Of a stretch of 64,000 nt of DNA, positions 1 through 9,552 are shown one piece after another. Position 1 is the stretch's first letter, and each line of letters begins with the position of its first letter. This DNA comes from Nemertoderma westbladi (Eukaryota > Xenacoelomorpha > Nemertodermatida > Nemertodermatidae), in NCBI GenBank assembly GCA_032718475.1, contig JAUCBJ010002641.1, positions 1-64,000 on the forward strand, in the 5' to 3' direction. The notes under the pieces were generated by a model, which did not search any database, had not been told where the DNA came from, and saw only the letters and a list, made by a program, of their open reading frames with translations. The translations under genes were made by a program, and so were the position numbers.

Positions 1-762
1 TGGAGAGCCTTCGGGAATTTCCTTGCAGGAGTTGGCAAGGACAAGAAGATCAGAACAACCATAGATCTGGAAGGAGCGGCCAAGGCAGTGATCCGCTAGG
101 AACAACGGAAGAACTATGGCGACGAGGTGGAACGCGTCGGTAACCAACAGCATCTCCGACGGGACAGCGAGTTGATTACGCTGTCGCCACAACTCAATGA
201 CGACGGGATTCTAGTAATGAATTCTAGGGTGGGATACAACAACAGCATAGTCGTACCACCGAAACCCATCATCATTCCCACAGGATCGCCAATAGTCCAC
301 CAGATCATCTGGGACTCCCACAAATCGATATTGCATGGGGGCACCAACCGAACCCTCACAGAGATAAGGAGGACCTATTGGGTCAAACAATTGAGGAAGA
401 AGGTAAAAGCGGTAGTGGGGCAGTGCCAGACCTGCCGACGAGCGAAGAAGGAGCGAGCCGTACAGGAGATGGCGCCACTACCGGCGAGTAGGGTAAGACA
501 GCACGACCCGCCATTTACGCATTGCGGTGTGGACATGTTCGGGCCGATAAAGATCAAAGTGATGCGACACACGGAGAAACGCTACGGCATCATCTTCGTA
601 TGCAACAACACACGGGCGGTAGGGATAGAACTCGCCCAAGATGCAACCGCATCAGCATTCATTAATGCCTTAGAAAGGTTTAGAGACCGCAAAGGTGGGA
701 CGATCGCAGTGATATACAGCGACAACGGCACCAACTTTGTGGGCGCAGATATGTTTATATAA
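1..762 (+). pseudogene. pol: BEL/Pao element 1 pol, 3' part: RNase H-integrase linker and first half of integrase
   Basis: The frame is open from base 1 except for one TAG at 97-99, where related elements have Gln (CAG to TAG). It encodes the linker before integrase, then the integrase zinc-binding module (HHCC: His in DSHKSILHGG, Cys in GQCQTCRRA), then the start of the DDE core, with the first Asp in THCGVDMFGPI and the second in IYSDNGTNFVGAD. The core stops at about 752, where a LINE is inserted. The remaining core with the catalytic Glu and the C-terminal domain resume at about 4775. The order and motifs are those of BEL/Pao integrases. No gag, protease or RT of this copy is in the window; they lie upstream. 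The split and the stop make it non-functional. Confidence 0.9.
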
Positions 763-859
763 CATAATAACTAATATTTGGAACAAATTAAATATGTCAA
801 ATCAAAATAAAGATTGCTTTTTTAATAGGATTACAGTATACGGTAACTTAGCTCCCCCA

Positions 860-880
860 CCCCCCCCCCCCCCCCCCCCC
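860..880. repeat. C21 homopolymer in LINE 5' region
   Basis: An uninterrupted run of 21 C lies just upstream of the first LINE coding region. Poly(C) or poly(G) runs recur across the window, and two of them sit in LINE 3' UTRs. Confidence 0.95.
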
Positions 881-980
881 GCATTGGAATAGTCCTATTA
901 TTCCATTTTTATATATATCGAAGGGGGCGAGGGTATTTTTCGCACTATTGCCAGTAACTGTCCTATTGTAGGCCCGGCCA

Positions 981-1448
981 TTGGTAAAGGTATCCGCCAA
1001 CAATACGAGTATTCAATCCCCCTGCATATCTGTCCCCATTAACTGTGCTTTTTGCTTTTCCACTATTTCGGCAGCTGATTGCCATTTTTCGTGTTCTTTA
1101 TGCCAGTCAATTTTTCACCTCCAATGCGGTTCACATTTAAACACTTCAGATTTTCAGTCCCAAAATGTCAACAATTGTTTGTGTATTTTCTGTCAAATTG
1201 CTACATTTCCGTTCTCTAACATATCTAATCAAGATGAAGACATATTCTCAAATAATAATACATATCCACAAACACCACTAGATAGTGAGTCCCAAAACTT
1301 CAACCAAACTTTTTCAAACATTGATCCCGATCAAAACGTCACCAAATTAGCTTTTGATAAGGGGTCGCTCACTGCCGAATATTTCCAGTCTGAGTTTTCT
1401 TCCTCTAACTATAAAGACTCTTTTTCTGTTCTACACTTAAAGCTGTAG
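981..1448 (+). pseudogene. LINE N-terminal coding region, PHD-like zinc finger
   Basis: The 155-codon frame carries a Cys/His cluster of PHD type (CAFCF, CSLC, FHLQC, CLCIFC) followed by an FPFSNIS segment. This arrangement is found at the N-terminus of CR1/L2/Daphne-group LINE polyproteins. The frame ends with FSVLHL at 1448, the segment that normally leads straight into the endonuclease. The endonuclease continues in another frame from 1447 onward, so the original polyprotein was most likely one ORF now broken by one frameshift near 1440-1450. The listed start is the first codon of the open frame; the real start is not certain. Confidence 0.7.
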
Positions 1449-1449
1449 C

Positions 1450-4311
1450 TTACCCTTTAATTACGGTGCCATTAGCACTTTTCTTGATACCTTAAGCTTT
1501 AAATTCGATATTTTAACCTTTACTGAAACTTTTTTTAACTGTGATACCCCGTTAGATCTTTTTAAATTCAATGGCTACCACGACCGTCCGATTCTTACTA
1601 ATCGCCAGACTGGAAATACAAGGCGCGGTGGCACCGCTATCTACGTGAGCGAGTCTTTACAAATGTCTGAGTGTCCCGAGTTCCAAATTCCGGGGCTCGA
1701 GAACTCATGGATTAGAATTGCTAGACCTGGTACTAAATCTCTTATCATAGGCACTATCTACCGCACTGACGCGATTAAACCGACCGACTTCAATACGTTA
1801 CTTAATACTAATCTTACTAAACTTACTAATAATAACTGTGACACTATTATTACTGGAGATATCAACATTGACTTACTGAAAACTAGCAACAATAATACCC
1901 AGAAAGAATACATTAATTTACTCAACTCCTACGGATTCTTACAAATACTCAACCACCCTACTCGAATCGACCCAAAACGTAATTCCGAAACATTACTTGA
2001 CCACATTATCACAAACATTACTACTTCTGTCTCAAACGCTGGAACCTTTAACTGTAAAATCGGGAATTGCGACCACCGTGCAACTTTCATTGTTCTGCAA
2101 AAATTCAACTGCATCTTTAATAAACCTAAGAATTACACGAGCTTCGACTTTTCAAAATTCAACGAAAAAGATTTTTTACAGGATATTAAAACCAACGATT
2201 ACTGGAGTTACACTGACAATTCTATTCCCATTCAGCTAAAATTTGAACATTTTTATAAGGACCTCATAAAAATTTGTACCAATCACTTGCCATTGAAAAC
2301 TTATACTCATAAAACACGTCCCAACAACCCATGGATAACTGAGAATTTGCTTAAATCTATACGAACTAAAGAAAAACTGTACCGTAAATACATAAAAAAT
2401 AAAACTGAAACTAACCGCTTGCTGTTCAATTCTTACCGTAATCGTTTAACATCTACACTTAGGGCTGCTGAAAAAAAATATTACTCTAAGCAATTTGAAC
2501 AAAATTCCAACAATATCCGTAAAACATGGACTGTTATTAACTCCGTACTTCATAAATCTTCAGCGAAATTATCCCCAAAGAAACTAATCATTAAAACAAA
2601 TATCCATTCCAAAATTATTTCCAACCCTAAAGAAATTGCCGAAACGTTTAATAAACATTTTGCTACTGTAGGACCCAAACTGCAAAGTACTTTACCAACA
2701 CGACCTAGATCGTCCCCACTCCGCCATTTATCCCATACCCGACCTAATTCTTTCTCTCTGGCCGAAACATCTCCTCTTGAGGTACAATATAAAATTCTTC
2801 AACTTAAGCTTAATTGCAGTACTAACGATCCATTTCCCCCTTCACTTATTAGACTTGCCGCCGAACCTCTCTCCCACCATTTATGCTCTCTATTTAACCT
2901 TTCAATTTCGCATGGCTTTTTTCCAGACTCTTTAAAAACTGCCAAAGTCATTCCGGTTTACAAATCTGACGACCCGTACGATCCTAACAATTACCGTCCT
3001 ATTTCCCTTCTTCCAATCTTTAGCAAAATTCTAGAACAAATATTGAATGAACAACTACAATCTTACTTAAACAAATACAATATAATCACTCTATCACAAT
3101 ATGGATTCCGACCAAAAATTTCTACTGCTCATGCACTTCTCTCTATAACTGAACAGATCCACTCCATGTTTGACTCTCACTTTCATACTTGCGCTGTCTA
3201 TATAGATTTGAAAAAAGCCTTTGACACCGTGGACCACAGTATACTACTAAAGAAGCTGGAGGCCTATGGTGTCAGAGGCACCCCATTAAATCTTTTTAAA
3301 AATTTTTTAACCGACCGCTATCAATTTGTTACAATAGATGGTCAGAACTCTTCCCTCCTACCACTGTCTTGCGGTGTCCCCCAAGGTTCGGTCCTGTCCC
3401 CGACTCTCTTTCTTATTTTTATCAACGACCTACCGAATGTTACCAAGTTACTTTCGACACTCTTTGCTGACGATACAACTCTGTTAAACTCACATTCTAA
3501 CATTCACTACCTACTCAACAGCACGAACAATGAACTTTCAAAACTAAATAACTGGTTAACTGATAACAAACTTTTACTAAATTTAAAAAAAACTGAATAT
3601 ACCATTTTTACAAACAGTACCCTAATGACCTCCAATTCTGTACCACAAATAAAAATAGATAACACCCAAATAAATTTAACCGATAGCACTAAATTACTGG
3701 GGATATGGGTCGATTCAAAACTAACCTGGAAAACACACATTAATTATATTCTGAAAAAAATATCTAAATCTTCCGGAATTTTTTACAAACTGCGCTATGT
3801 ATTTCCTCTAAATATTCTTAAAACCTTATACTTTTCTTTAGTACATCCATACATTAACTACGGAATTATCTTGTGGGGTAATACATATTCAACAATACTT
3901 AAACCTTTACGAATCAAAGTTAATAAACTCTTACGTTGTATAACATTTTCCCACTATCGATCATCTTCTTTGCCGCTTTACAAAAAACTGAATATACTAC
4001 CCATTAACAAACTATACGAACACTCCGTCGCAAAATTCATGTACGATATTAACTCCGAAACTATATGTCCTTCTTCGACTCTTGGTAAACTATTCACTAA
4101 ACAATCTACTGTACACAACTACTATACTCGTTCTTCTGTTCGTGGCGACTTCACAACTCCTCTTTTTAATCTTAGCTCTTCCCAACGATCCCTGAGTTTT
4201 CGAGGTCCTGTCATTTGGAACTCGGTGCCACTCGACATTCGTTCAAAAAAATCAAAAAACAAATTTTCATCTGCTCTAAAAAGGTCAATTTTTTCCAATT
4301 TATTACAATGA
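1450..4311 (+). CDS. LINE endonuclease-reverse transcriptase (CR1/L2-like)
   Basis: The frame is open from 1447; its first internal ATG is at 1645. The EEP (apurinic-like) endonuclease comes first: TETFF near the start, then GGTAIYV, GDINIDLL, LDHIITN and CDHRATFIVL. A basic linker is followed by the RT: YRPISLLPIFSK, GFRPKIS, YIDLKKAFDTVDH, CGVPQGSVLSP and the catalytic LFADDTTLL at about 3466. A typical C-terminal block (YYTRSSVRGD, FRGPVIWNSVP) ends at 4311. The product would nick target DNA and copy LINE RNA by target-primed reverse transcription. The start of the endonuclease lacks the usual N-V-R-S region because of the frameshift; everything from 1450 to the stop is open. Clade assignment to CR1/L2/Daphne is by motif style only. 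Confidence 0.85.
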   Translation, partial: LPFNYGAISTFLDTLSFKFDILTFTETFFNCDTPLDLFKFNGYHDRPILTNRQTGNTRRGGTAIYVSESLQMSECPEFQIPGLENSWIRIARPGTKSLIIGTIYRTDAIKPTDFNTLLNTNLTKLTNNNCDTIITGDINIDLLKTSNNNTQKEYINLLNSYGFLQILNHPTRIDPKRNSETLLDHIITNITTSVSNAGTFNCKIGNCDHRATFIVLQKFNCIFNKPKNYTSFDFSKFNEKDFLQDIKTNDYWSYTDNSIPIQLKFEHFYKDLIKICTNHLPLKTYTHKTRPNNPWITENLLKSIRTKEKLYRKYIKNKTETNRLLFNSYRNRLTSTLRAAEKKYYSKQFEQNSNNIRKTWTVINSVLHKSSAKLSPKKLIIKTNIHSKIISNPKEIAETFNKHFATVGPKLQSTLPTRPRSSPLRHLSHTRPNSFSLAETSPLEVQYKILQLKLNCSTNDPFPPSLIRLAAEPLSHHLCSLFNLSISHGFFPDSLKTAKVIPVYKSDDPYDPNNYRPISLLPIFSKILEQILNEQLQSYLNKYNIITLSQYGFRPKISTAHALLSITEQIHSMFDSHFHTCAVYIDLKKAFDTVDHSILLKKLEAYGVRGTPLNLFKNFLTDRYQFVTIDGQNSSLLPLSCGVPQGSVLSPTLFLIFINDLPNVTKLLSTLFADDTTLLNSHSNIHYLLNSTNNELSKLNNWLTDNKLLLNLKKTEYTIFTNSTLMTSNSVPQIKIDNTQINLTDSTKLLGIWVDSKLTWKTHINYILKKISKSSGIFYKLRYVFPLNILKTLYFSLVHPYINYGIILWGNTYSTILKPLRIKVNKLLRCITFSHYRSSSLPLYKKLNILPINKLYEHSVAKFMYDINSETICPSSTLGKLFTKQSTVHNYYTRSSVRGDFTTPLFNLSSSQRSLSFRGPVIWNSVPLDIRSKKSKNKFSSALKRSIFSNLLQ

Positions 4312-4581
4312 TAACAGCTCGGTCTAAAATATTTTCCTAATAAACATTTGAATATCCTCTTAGTCACATTTTTTATACCTACTGTTCGTTCTTATATTTC
4401 GATCTTCCACCACTTTCTTTTCTTGTAATGGTTATTCTCTGTTTGTTTCAACAATTTTTATTTTCTTTCTTTAATATTGTCTCTTGCTCTTTATTACCCG
4501 AGGTGAAAAATAGATGGTTACTGAAGATTTAAGTTTTACAATATATTTCTAAATTATTCAAAATTATAAGCAAATAGCACG

Positions 4582-4612
<31 letters not shown>

Positions 4613-4770
4613 TACTGTAAAAAGTGTCCACCCTCGCAGCACTAGCTCTGCTATCAGCAAGGGTGGGGCTTTATGTTGATTTATTTTTATTATGGTTCTT
4701 GTTTGTTAAAGTATCTATGTACTATGCAGTAGGAGAATGAAATATAATAAACTTGAACTTAAACTTGAAC
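4312..4770 (+). other. LINE 3' UTR with C31 tract and stem-loop
   Basis: The region holds 31 C at 4582-4612, then a stem-loop at about 4630-4670 whose arms are CCACCCT and AGGGTGG, with ACTAGCT in the loop region, then an AT-rich stretch and the repeat tail. The second LINE in the window has the same order (C20, ACTAGCT, inverted repeat) after its stop codon, so this is probably the structure recognised by the RT. Confidence 0.65.
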
Positions 4771-5452
4771 AGAGAGTGAGATGGCAGAGGCCTTGGACAT
4801 CTTGGAGGGAGAAGAAGTCAGGGCAGCCATGAGACGACGACAAGTTAAGTGGGAGAGAAGGACGCCATATGCACCACATACACTAGGATGCGTCGAGAGA
4901 CTCGTGGGTAGTTCAAAGCGTCTAATGACGAAGCTAATGAACACCCACATGGTCACTGAGGACGTTTTACGGACAGTACTTGCGAAGTGCGAGGGGATCA
5001 TTAATAGCAGACCGCTATATCCGGAGAACGATGACCCTGAGTCGTTAGACGTGCTGACGCCTAGCCATTTCCTGATGGAAAGGCCAGCGACCATCGATAT
5101 GCGGGGTGTAGACCCAGATGACATACACTCCCGCCAAAGTTGGAAAGTCACTAAAGCAATAAGCGCAGAGTATTGGAGGAGGTGGGTCGAGGAATACCTA
5201 CCCACGCTCCATAAGCGAAGCAAGTGGAGGAAGCCGAACAGGGAGTTAAGAGTAGGAGATCTCGTAATCGTCACGGATGATACTATCATCAACAACCAGT
5301 GGCGGTTGGCGAGAGTTGTAGGCACCTACTCCAATGAGGACGGAAGAGTCCGATCGGTAGAAGTGCGGATAGGTGGTAAGATAGGTGCGAAGGACAGGAA
5401 AACCTACAGGAGAGCAGTAGGCAAATGCTGTCTGCTAGAAGGAGCACCTTAA
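4771..5452 (+). pseudogene. pol: BEL/Pao element 1 integrase, second half
   Basis: The frame resumes the integrase after the LINE: the substrate-binding segment WERRTPYAPHTLGCVERLVGS includes the catalytic Glu (CVERL, where related copies have SWERL). The BEL/Pao C-terminal region follows (LTPSHFLMERP, SWKVTKAI, WRRWVEEYLPTLHKRSKW, GDLVIVTDD). The ORF ends at a TAA at 5450-5452. Together with 1-762 it forms most of one integrase, separated by the LINE. Confidence 0.9.
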
Positions 5453-5569
5453 CTTGGAGTTAGAGTAGAGTTTAGTCGTCCAAGATTTGGACTGAGGGGG
5501 GTGGGATTGAGGGCGAGACGCCCTTCCCACACAAATAAAATAAAAATAAAATAAAAATAATAAGTACAC
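5453..5569 (+). other. Post-pol segment of BEL element 1
   Basis: Short non-coding stretch after the integrase stop. It contains a G-rich run and an A-rich run (AATAAAATAAAAATAA at about 5535-5560), and leads into the minisatellite. Nothing else is recognised. Confidence 0.5.
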
Positions 5570-6090
5570 AGTAGGTACGCAGTTAGTAGGCAGAAGTTAA
5601 TTAAGAGGTACGTAATACCTAGTTAGTTAGTTAGTTAGTTAGGAGGTACGTAGTACCGATAGTTAGTTAGAGAGTTAGAGGGTACGTAAGTACCGCTAGT
5701 TAGTTAGAGAGTTAGAGGGTACGTAAGTACCGCTAGTTAGTTAGAGAGTTAGAGGGTACGTAAGTACCGTTAGTTAGTTAGAGAGTTAGAGGGTACGTAA
5801 GTACCATTAGTTAGTTAGAGAGTTAGAGGGTACGTAGTACCGTTAGAGAAGAGTTAGAATTAGGGTACGTAGTACCGTTAGTTAGAGAAGAGTTAGAGGG
5901 TACGTAGTACCGTTAGTTAGAGGAGAGTTAGAGGGTATGTAGTACCGTTAGAGAAGAGTTAGAGTTAGGGTACGTAGTACCGTTAGTTAGAGGAGAGTTA
6001 GAGGGTACGTAGTACCGTTAGTTAGAGAAGAGTTAGAGTTAGAGGGTACGTAGTACCGTTAGTTAGAGAGAGAGAGTAAGAGGTAGAAGG
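5570..6090. repeat. Minisatellite, unit about 34 bp, GTTAGTTAGAGAGTTAGAGG core
   Basis: About a dozen imperfect units are built of GTTAG repeats plus a quasi-palindromic GGTACGTA(A)GTACC block. The first units are longer (GTACGTAAGTACC), the later ones shorter (GTACGTAGTACC). BEL element 2 is inserted directly at the right end of the array. The sequence beyond element 2 (from 23118) again shows TTAGTTAGCAGTTAGTAGCGTTAG, so the array predates the insertion. Confidence 0.9.
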
Positions 6091-6094
6091 GTAT
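6090..6094. other. Target-site duplication GGTAT, left copy
   Basis: GGTAT immediately precedes the TG of the left LTR and is found again at 23118-23122, immediately after the final CA. A 5-bp duplication is normal for BEL/Pao integrases. Confidence 0.75.
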
Positions 6095-7303
6095 TGTAAA
6101 AGCTTTTGTGGGATAACTGATTCGTTTGCCTTGCCAACCAGTTCCCCCCCTGTCACTGAATACTCTAAAAAGGGATACCTAGCTAGAATAGTGTAAGCTA
6201 CCAGCTTATTGGCTGATGTGCTGTACGGAAGTATCTGGGCTCCGTTTAATCGGCCAACCAGCTTAGGGAGGTTGCCTCAGCCCTGCTGTCCTTATCGGCC
6301 AATAGAATTTGAGTGGGCGTTGATTTCGACCTATCCAGAGCTACTGAACTGAAATTTTCCTATCTCACTGCTCATCCTCTGTGTTGAACGGGAGCTTCGT
6401 GGAATAAGTGTAGTTGGTATTCTCGTATAGAGTAGTCACGAGTTTTTCAAAGCCACGAAAGAACGGCTTTATAGTGTTTTGTGCTTTTCTGCTTTTTAGC
6501 TCAACACTAGTAGGTTTAATTATAAGGACATATATCCTTTAACTAACCATACCGGACTGCATACCAAACGCACGGCATACTACTGACTGCTGAAACATTG
6601 CAAACTCATAACAATTAGTGTTCAGTTGTTGTTTTATACTGCTATTTACTGTCAGTTCTTCATAATATGGTTGATGAATTATTATATTTGGAATAACGAT
6701 AAATAACCCCGAAACCCAATATTCTTGATATACCGAAGGTAAGAGAGAAAGGTTACAGATAAACGATTGTGACTTATGTTAAAGTGGTTTGAAGTGAATC
6801 GAATGTTATTTGATAGACCCTACATGAGTCAGTCCGTGTTCCTTTTATATGTGACTAAAATCAGTGAAGACCGGCAGATTAGTGTGCAGTATTGTGCAGC
6901 ATTGTGTATGAGTGAGTCTGTTAAAGAAGCATTTCCTAAAGAATGCGCCATATATGTTAATTATAACTAAACCATATCGTTGTGAGTAGTTTAAGTCATA
7001 ACTCTGTTTATATAGATAGAGCGCCACGTCCTAAAGGAACTGTTAATATTCCCCGAAGGTGAATAATATTGTCAGAGATTATATAATACTGTCAGTCGAA
7101 TAATACATTAGGCTTACATAGCAATAAGATTAAACCGTCGAACCCAATCTCCCGGGTATAACCAGCGGGTGAATGATCGCGCACGGATTGGTTTCGACTA
7201 GTGTAGTGAATCAAATACTTGTCGTAGGCTAAAAAGCGATTTAATATCTAGAAGACATCATAATTTGGCGGGTTAAACTGCCAAAGGTCTGAAAGCGCGA
7301 ACA
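6095..7303 (+). repeat. 5' LTR of BEL element 2
   Basis: 1209 bp, TGTAAAAGC at the start and GCGCGAACA at the end. The right boundary is set by the third partial copy, which ends at the same CA directly before the GGTAT duplication. Identity with the copy at 20626 continues past 7303 to 8348, but that extra part is leader sequence duplicated at the 3' end. Two 60-64-codon frames inside are repeated in both LTRs and are not supported as genes. No convincing primer-binding site was recognised after 7303. Confidence 0.8.
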
Positions 7304-7371
7304 TTAAAGGATATATGCTTCTTTATTGCAGTAAGCAATAAAGTTGAAAATACCGGTCAACCGGTAAACTT

Positions 7372-7500
7372 GAACCGGTACTTCTGTAGGTCAGTAGGCC
7401 CAACTGCCAGAACCGGTACTGCTGTAGGCCCGTAGGTCCAACTGCCAGAACCGGTACTTCTGTAGGTCCGTAGGCCTAACTGTCCTAACCGGTACTTCCG
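7372..7500. repeat. Three tandem units of about 47 bp (ACCGGTACTTCTGTAGG)
   Basis: Three consecutive units each start with ACCGGTACT and continue CTGTAGG, GTAGGCC and CAACTGCCAGA with small differences. The same array is present in the duplicated leader at 21903-22031. Confidence 0.85.
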
Positions 7501-7679
7501 TATAAGTACATTAGTATTATTCGATTTGATTGTTGTATACCGGTAGGTCTTAGTACTTAATCAGGGAACGGCCGCCCTGGTTTTTTATTGAGATTTTACT
7601 TATTTCTGTCAAGTTTTATTTGTTTGTAGGCCAGTATTGAACAGAAGACGTGTAAGCCTGATCAGATTGTACAGACAAT

Positions 7680-8255
7680 TTGTAGGCTGAGCTGTTGTCT
7701 GATTGCTGTTAGGTCTGAACGGATTACAGTGTGTGTAGAGCACCTGTCCGATTAAGTACGGTTAGGAAGTAGGGGCAGCGAATGCTGTAAGGTAAACCCC
7801 CAATTAAAGAATAAGTCGTACTACTGGGTTAGAACGCATACTGCCTAATCATTTCGGAGTCTGCATGTCCTGTAGTTTATTTAGGCTTGAGAGTAGTCTG
7901 CCATCGTTTAGTTTGTACTTTGTTTGTGTAAGTCCGTACGGGTAGCGTATAATTTTATTTAGATATTTTGTAGGCTGGATAGTTGTCTGGCTGTTGTTGG
8001 GTCTGAACGGATTGCAGCGTGTGTAGATCACTTGTCCGATAAAGAACGGTTAGGAAGTAGGGGCAGCGAATGCTGTAAGGTAAACCCCCAATTAAAGAAT
8101 AAGTCGTACTACTGGGTTAGAACGCATACTACCTAATTATTTCGGAGTCTGCATATACCGTAGTTTGTTTAGGCTTGATAGTAGTCTGTCAGTGTTCGGT
8201 CTGCATTTTGTTTGAGTAGTTTGTACGCGTAGCGTAATATTTATTATTCAGAGTT
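7680..8255. repeat. Direct duplication of about 290 bp in the leader
   Basis: The unit beginning TGTAGGCTGAGCTGTTGTC (about 7681) is repeated from about 7970 with scattered substitutions. Both units contain AGGAAGTAGGGGCAGCGAAT, GGTAAACCCCCAATTAAAG and AGTCGTACTACTGGGTTAG. The middle part is almost unchanged, which suggests a conserved or recently duplicated block. Confidence 0.85.
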
Positions 8256-9552
8256 TATGCGATTATCCGCAACATTCATTCCCCAAGTTTGTTCCTACAG
8301 TAATTGTGTTTGTTATACATACCGTTATAGTCAAATTAACCCCGGTACTACACGGGCTGCTAGGCGTAGGTAAAGACTGGTGATTTTGTGCACTGGTTAC
8401 TCCAGCAGATGCCGTGGTTCTTTTAGCTGTTCAAGTATATTTAACTACTGATTATCTGTTGTACAAGTACTCGTACCTAATTTAGGGTTTAGTGTACAGT
8501 GCTTTCCGAAAGTAATTATTGTAGGCATTATATTTGTGTTGTAAAGTGGTTGATAGGCACCTTCGATTAGCTCTATTAACTTCTAGGTAGGAACACTCCG
8601 TGATACATAACGTAGAACCTATAGCGATACGGCTATAGGTCGTCAGGCGGTGGTATTTTCCTATCTAGACAACGCAGTGTATTTACTGCTACTTATTATT
8701 TTCAAATACCGTAGTACCCTGTCCGTTGTAATAACCAGATTCTAACCCTTTGTTAGGCTGGTTTGTAGACTTCTTGTAAAATTACCCTAAAAATTCGTAT
8801 TTTGTGTTTTTGTAAATTTTTGTGTTTATTTAGAGATTGTAATCTCAACCCGAATCGTACGTAATTTGTAGTATTAAGTAACTTAGGTAAATTAGAATTA
8901 TTTGTTTTAGTGTCCTATAAGTAACACTTCACTGAAAGCGTACCGCTTTGTGCAGTGATTACCCCCCTGAAATAATAACATTTATTTCAACATTGCCAAA
9001 ACCCATTAAAACGGGTATATATATTATAAATCAAATCTAGCGATTTATAAATAGTAGGCCTACCATATAACCATTAGGTCTCAATATCAGTTGGACTACT
9101 GCTCAAATAACGGTAATAAAGTAAGTAAAGTAACAAAGTAACCCTAAAATTCAGAAATTCAATTATTTAAAATAATTGATATACCGGTATTTACGATAGG
9201 CCTATTATCTTTATTTCTATAAATTTAGGCTGAAATTATACCGGTACTTGTAATTAATTCTAGTTCAGAATTATATATACTACAAACTGTAAGCTGTATA
9301 CCGGTATTCCCGATAGGCCTATTATATATTTATATATATTTGTGCTAAAATTATACCGGTATTCTGAGACAAACCTAGTCTGTAATAATACTTATATATA
9401 CTATAAGCATACCGGTATTCTAATATATTATATATACCACGCTGCATTGATTAGCAGTATCGGTAGTTAATTACTAGGCTAGTAGTTAATACTGAATTAC
9501 TAGACTTGCTTAGACTGTAATATAGCAGTAGGCATTCAACTGTACAACAAAT

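Larger units (their letters stand above)
753..4770 (+). mobile_element. CR1/L2-like LINE inserted in the BEL element 1 integrase
   Basis: A 4.0 kb non-LTR retrotransposon disrupts the integrase exactly between its second catalytic Asp and the Glu-bearing region. It holds a 5' region with a C21 tract (860-880), a PHD-like N-terminal coding region, an endonuclease-reverse transcriptase ORF, and a 3' UTR with a C31 tract plus a stem-loop. It ends in a short repeat tail (AAACTTGAACTT-type, about 4748-4770) rather than poly(A). Such tails are usual for the CR1/L2 group. The exact ends are uncertain by several bases and no clear target-site duplication was identified. Confidence 0.85.
7304..9552 (+). 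other. 5' leader of BEL element 2
   Basis: A 2.2 kb untranslated leader between the LTR and the gag-pol start, with no long ORF. It contains internal tandem repeats (7372-7500 and 7680-8255, listed separately). Near gag it has a TACCGGTA-rich AT stretch (9180-9420) in which the motif GATAGGCCTATTA and TACCGGTAT recur. It probably holds packaging and translation signals, but none can be pointed to. Confidence 0.6.

Noticed and set aside
6776-6970. 64-codon frame repeated identically at 21307-21501
   Set aside because: Repetition is due to the LTRs being copies; no motif and no sign of selection.
6095-8348. A 2254-bp LTR for element 2
   Set aside because: Both long copies match over this length, but the GGTAT duplication and the third partial copy place the LTR end at 7303; the rest is duplicated leader.
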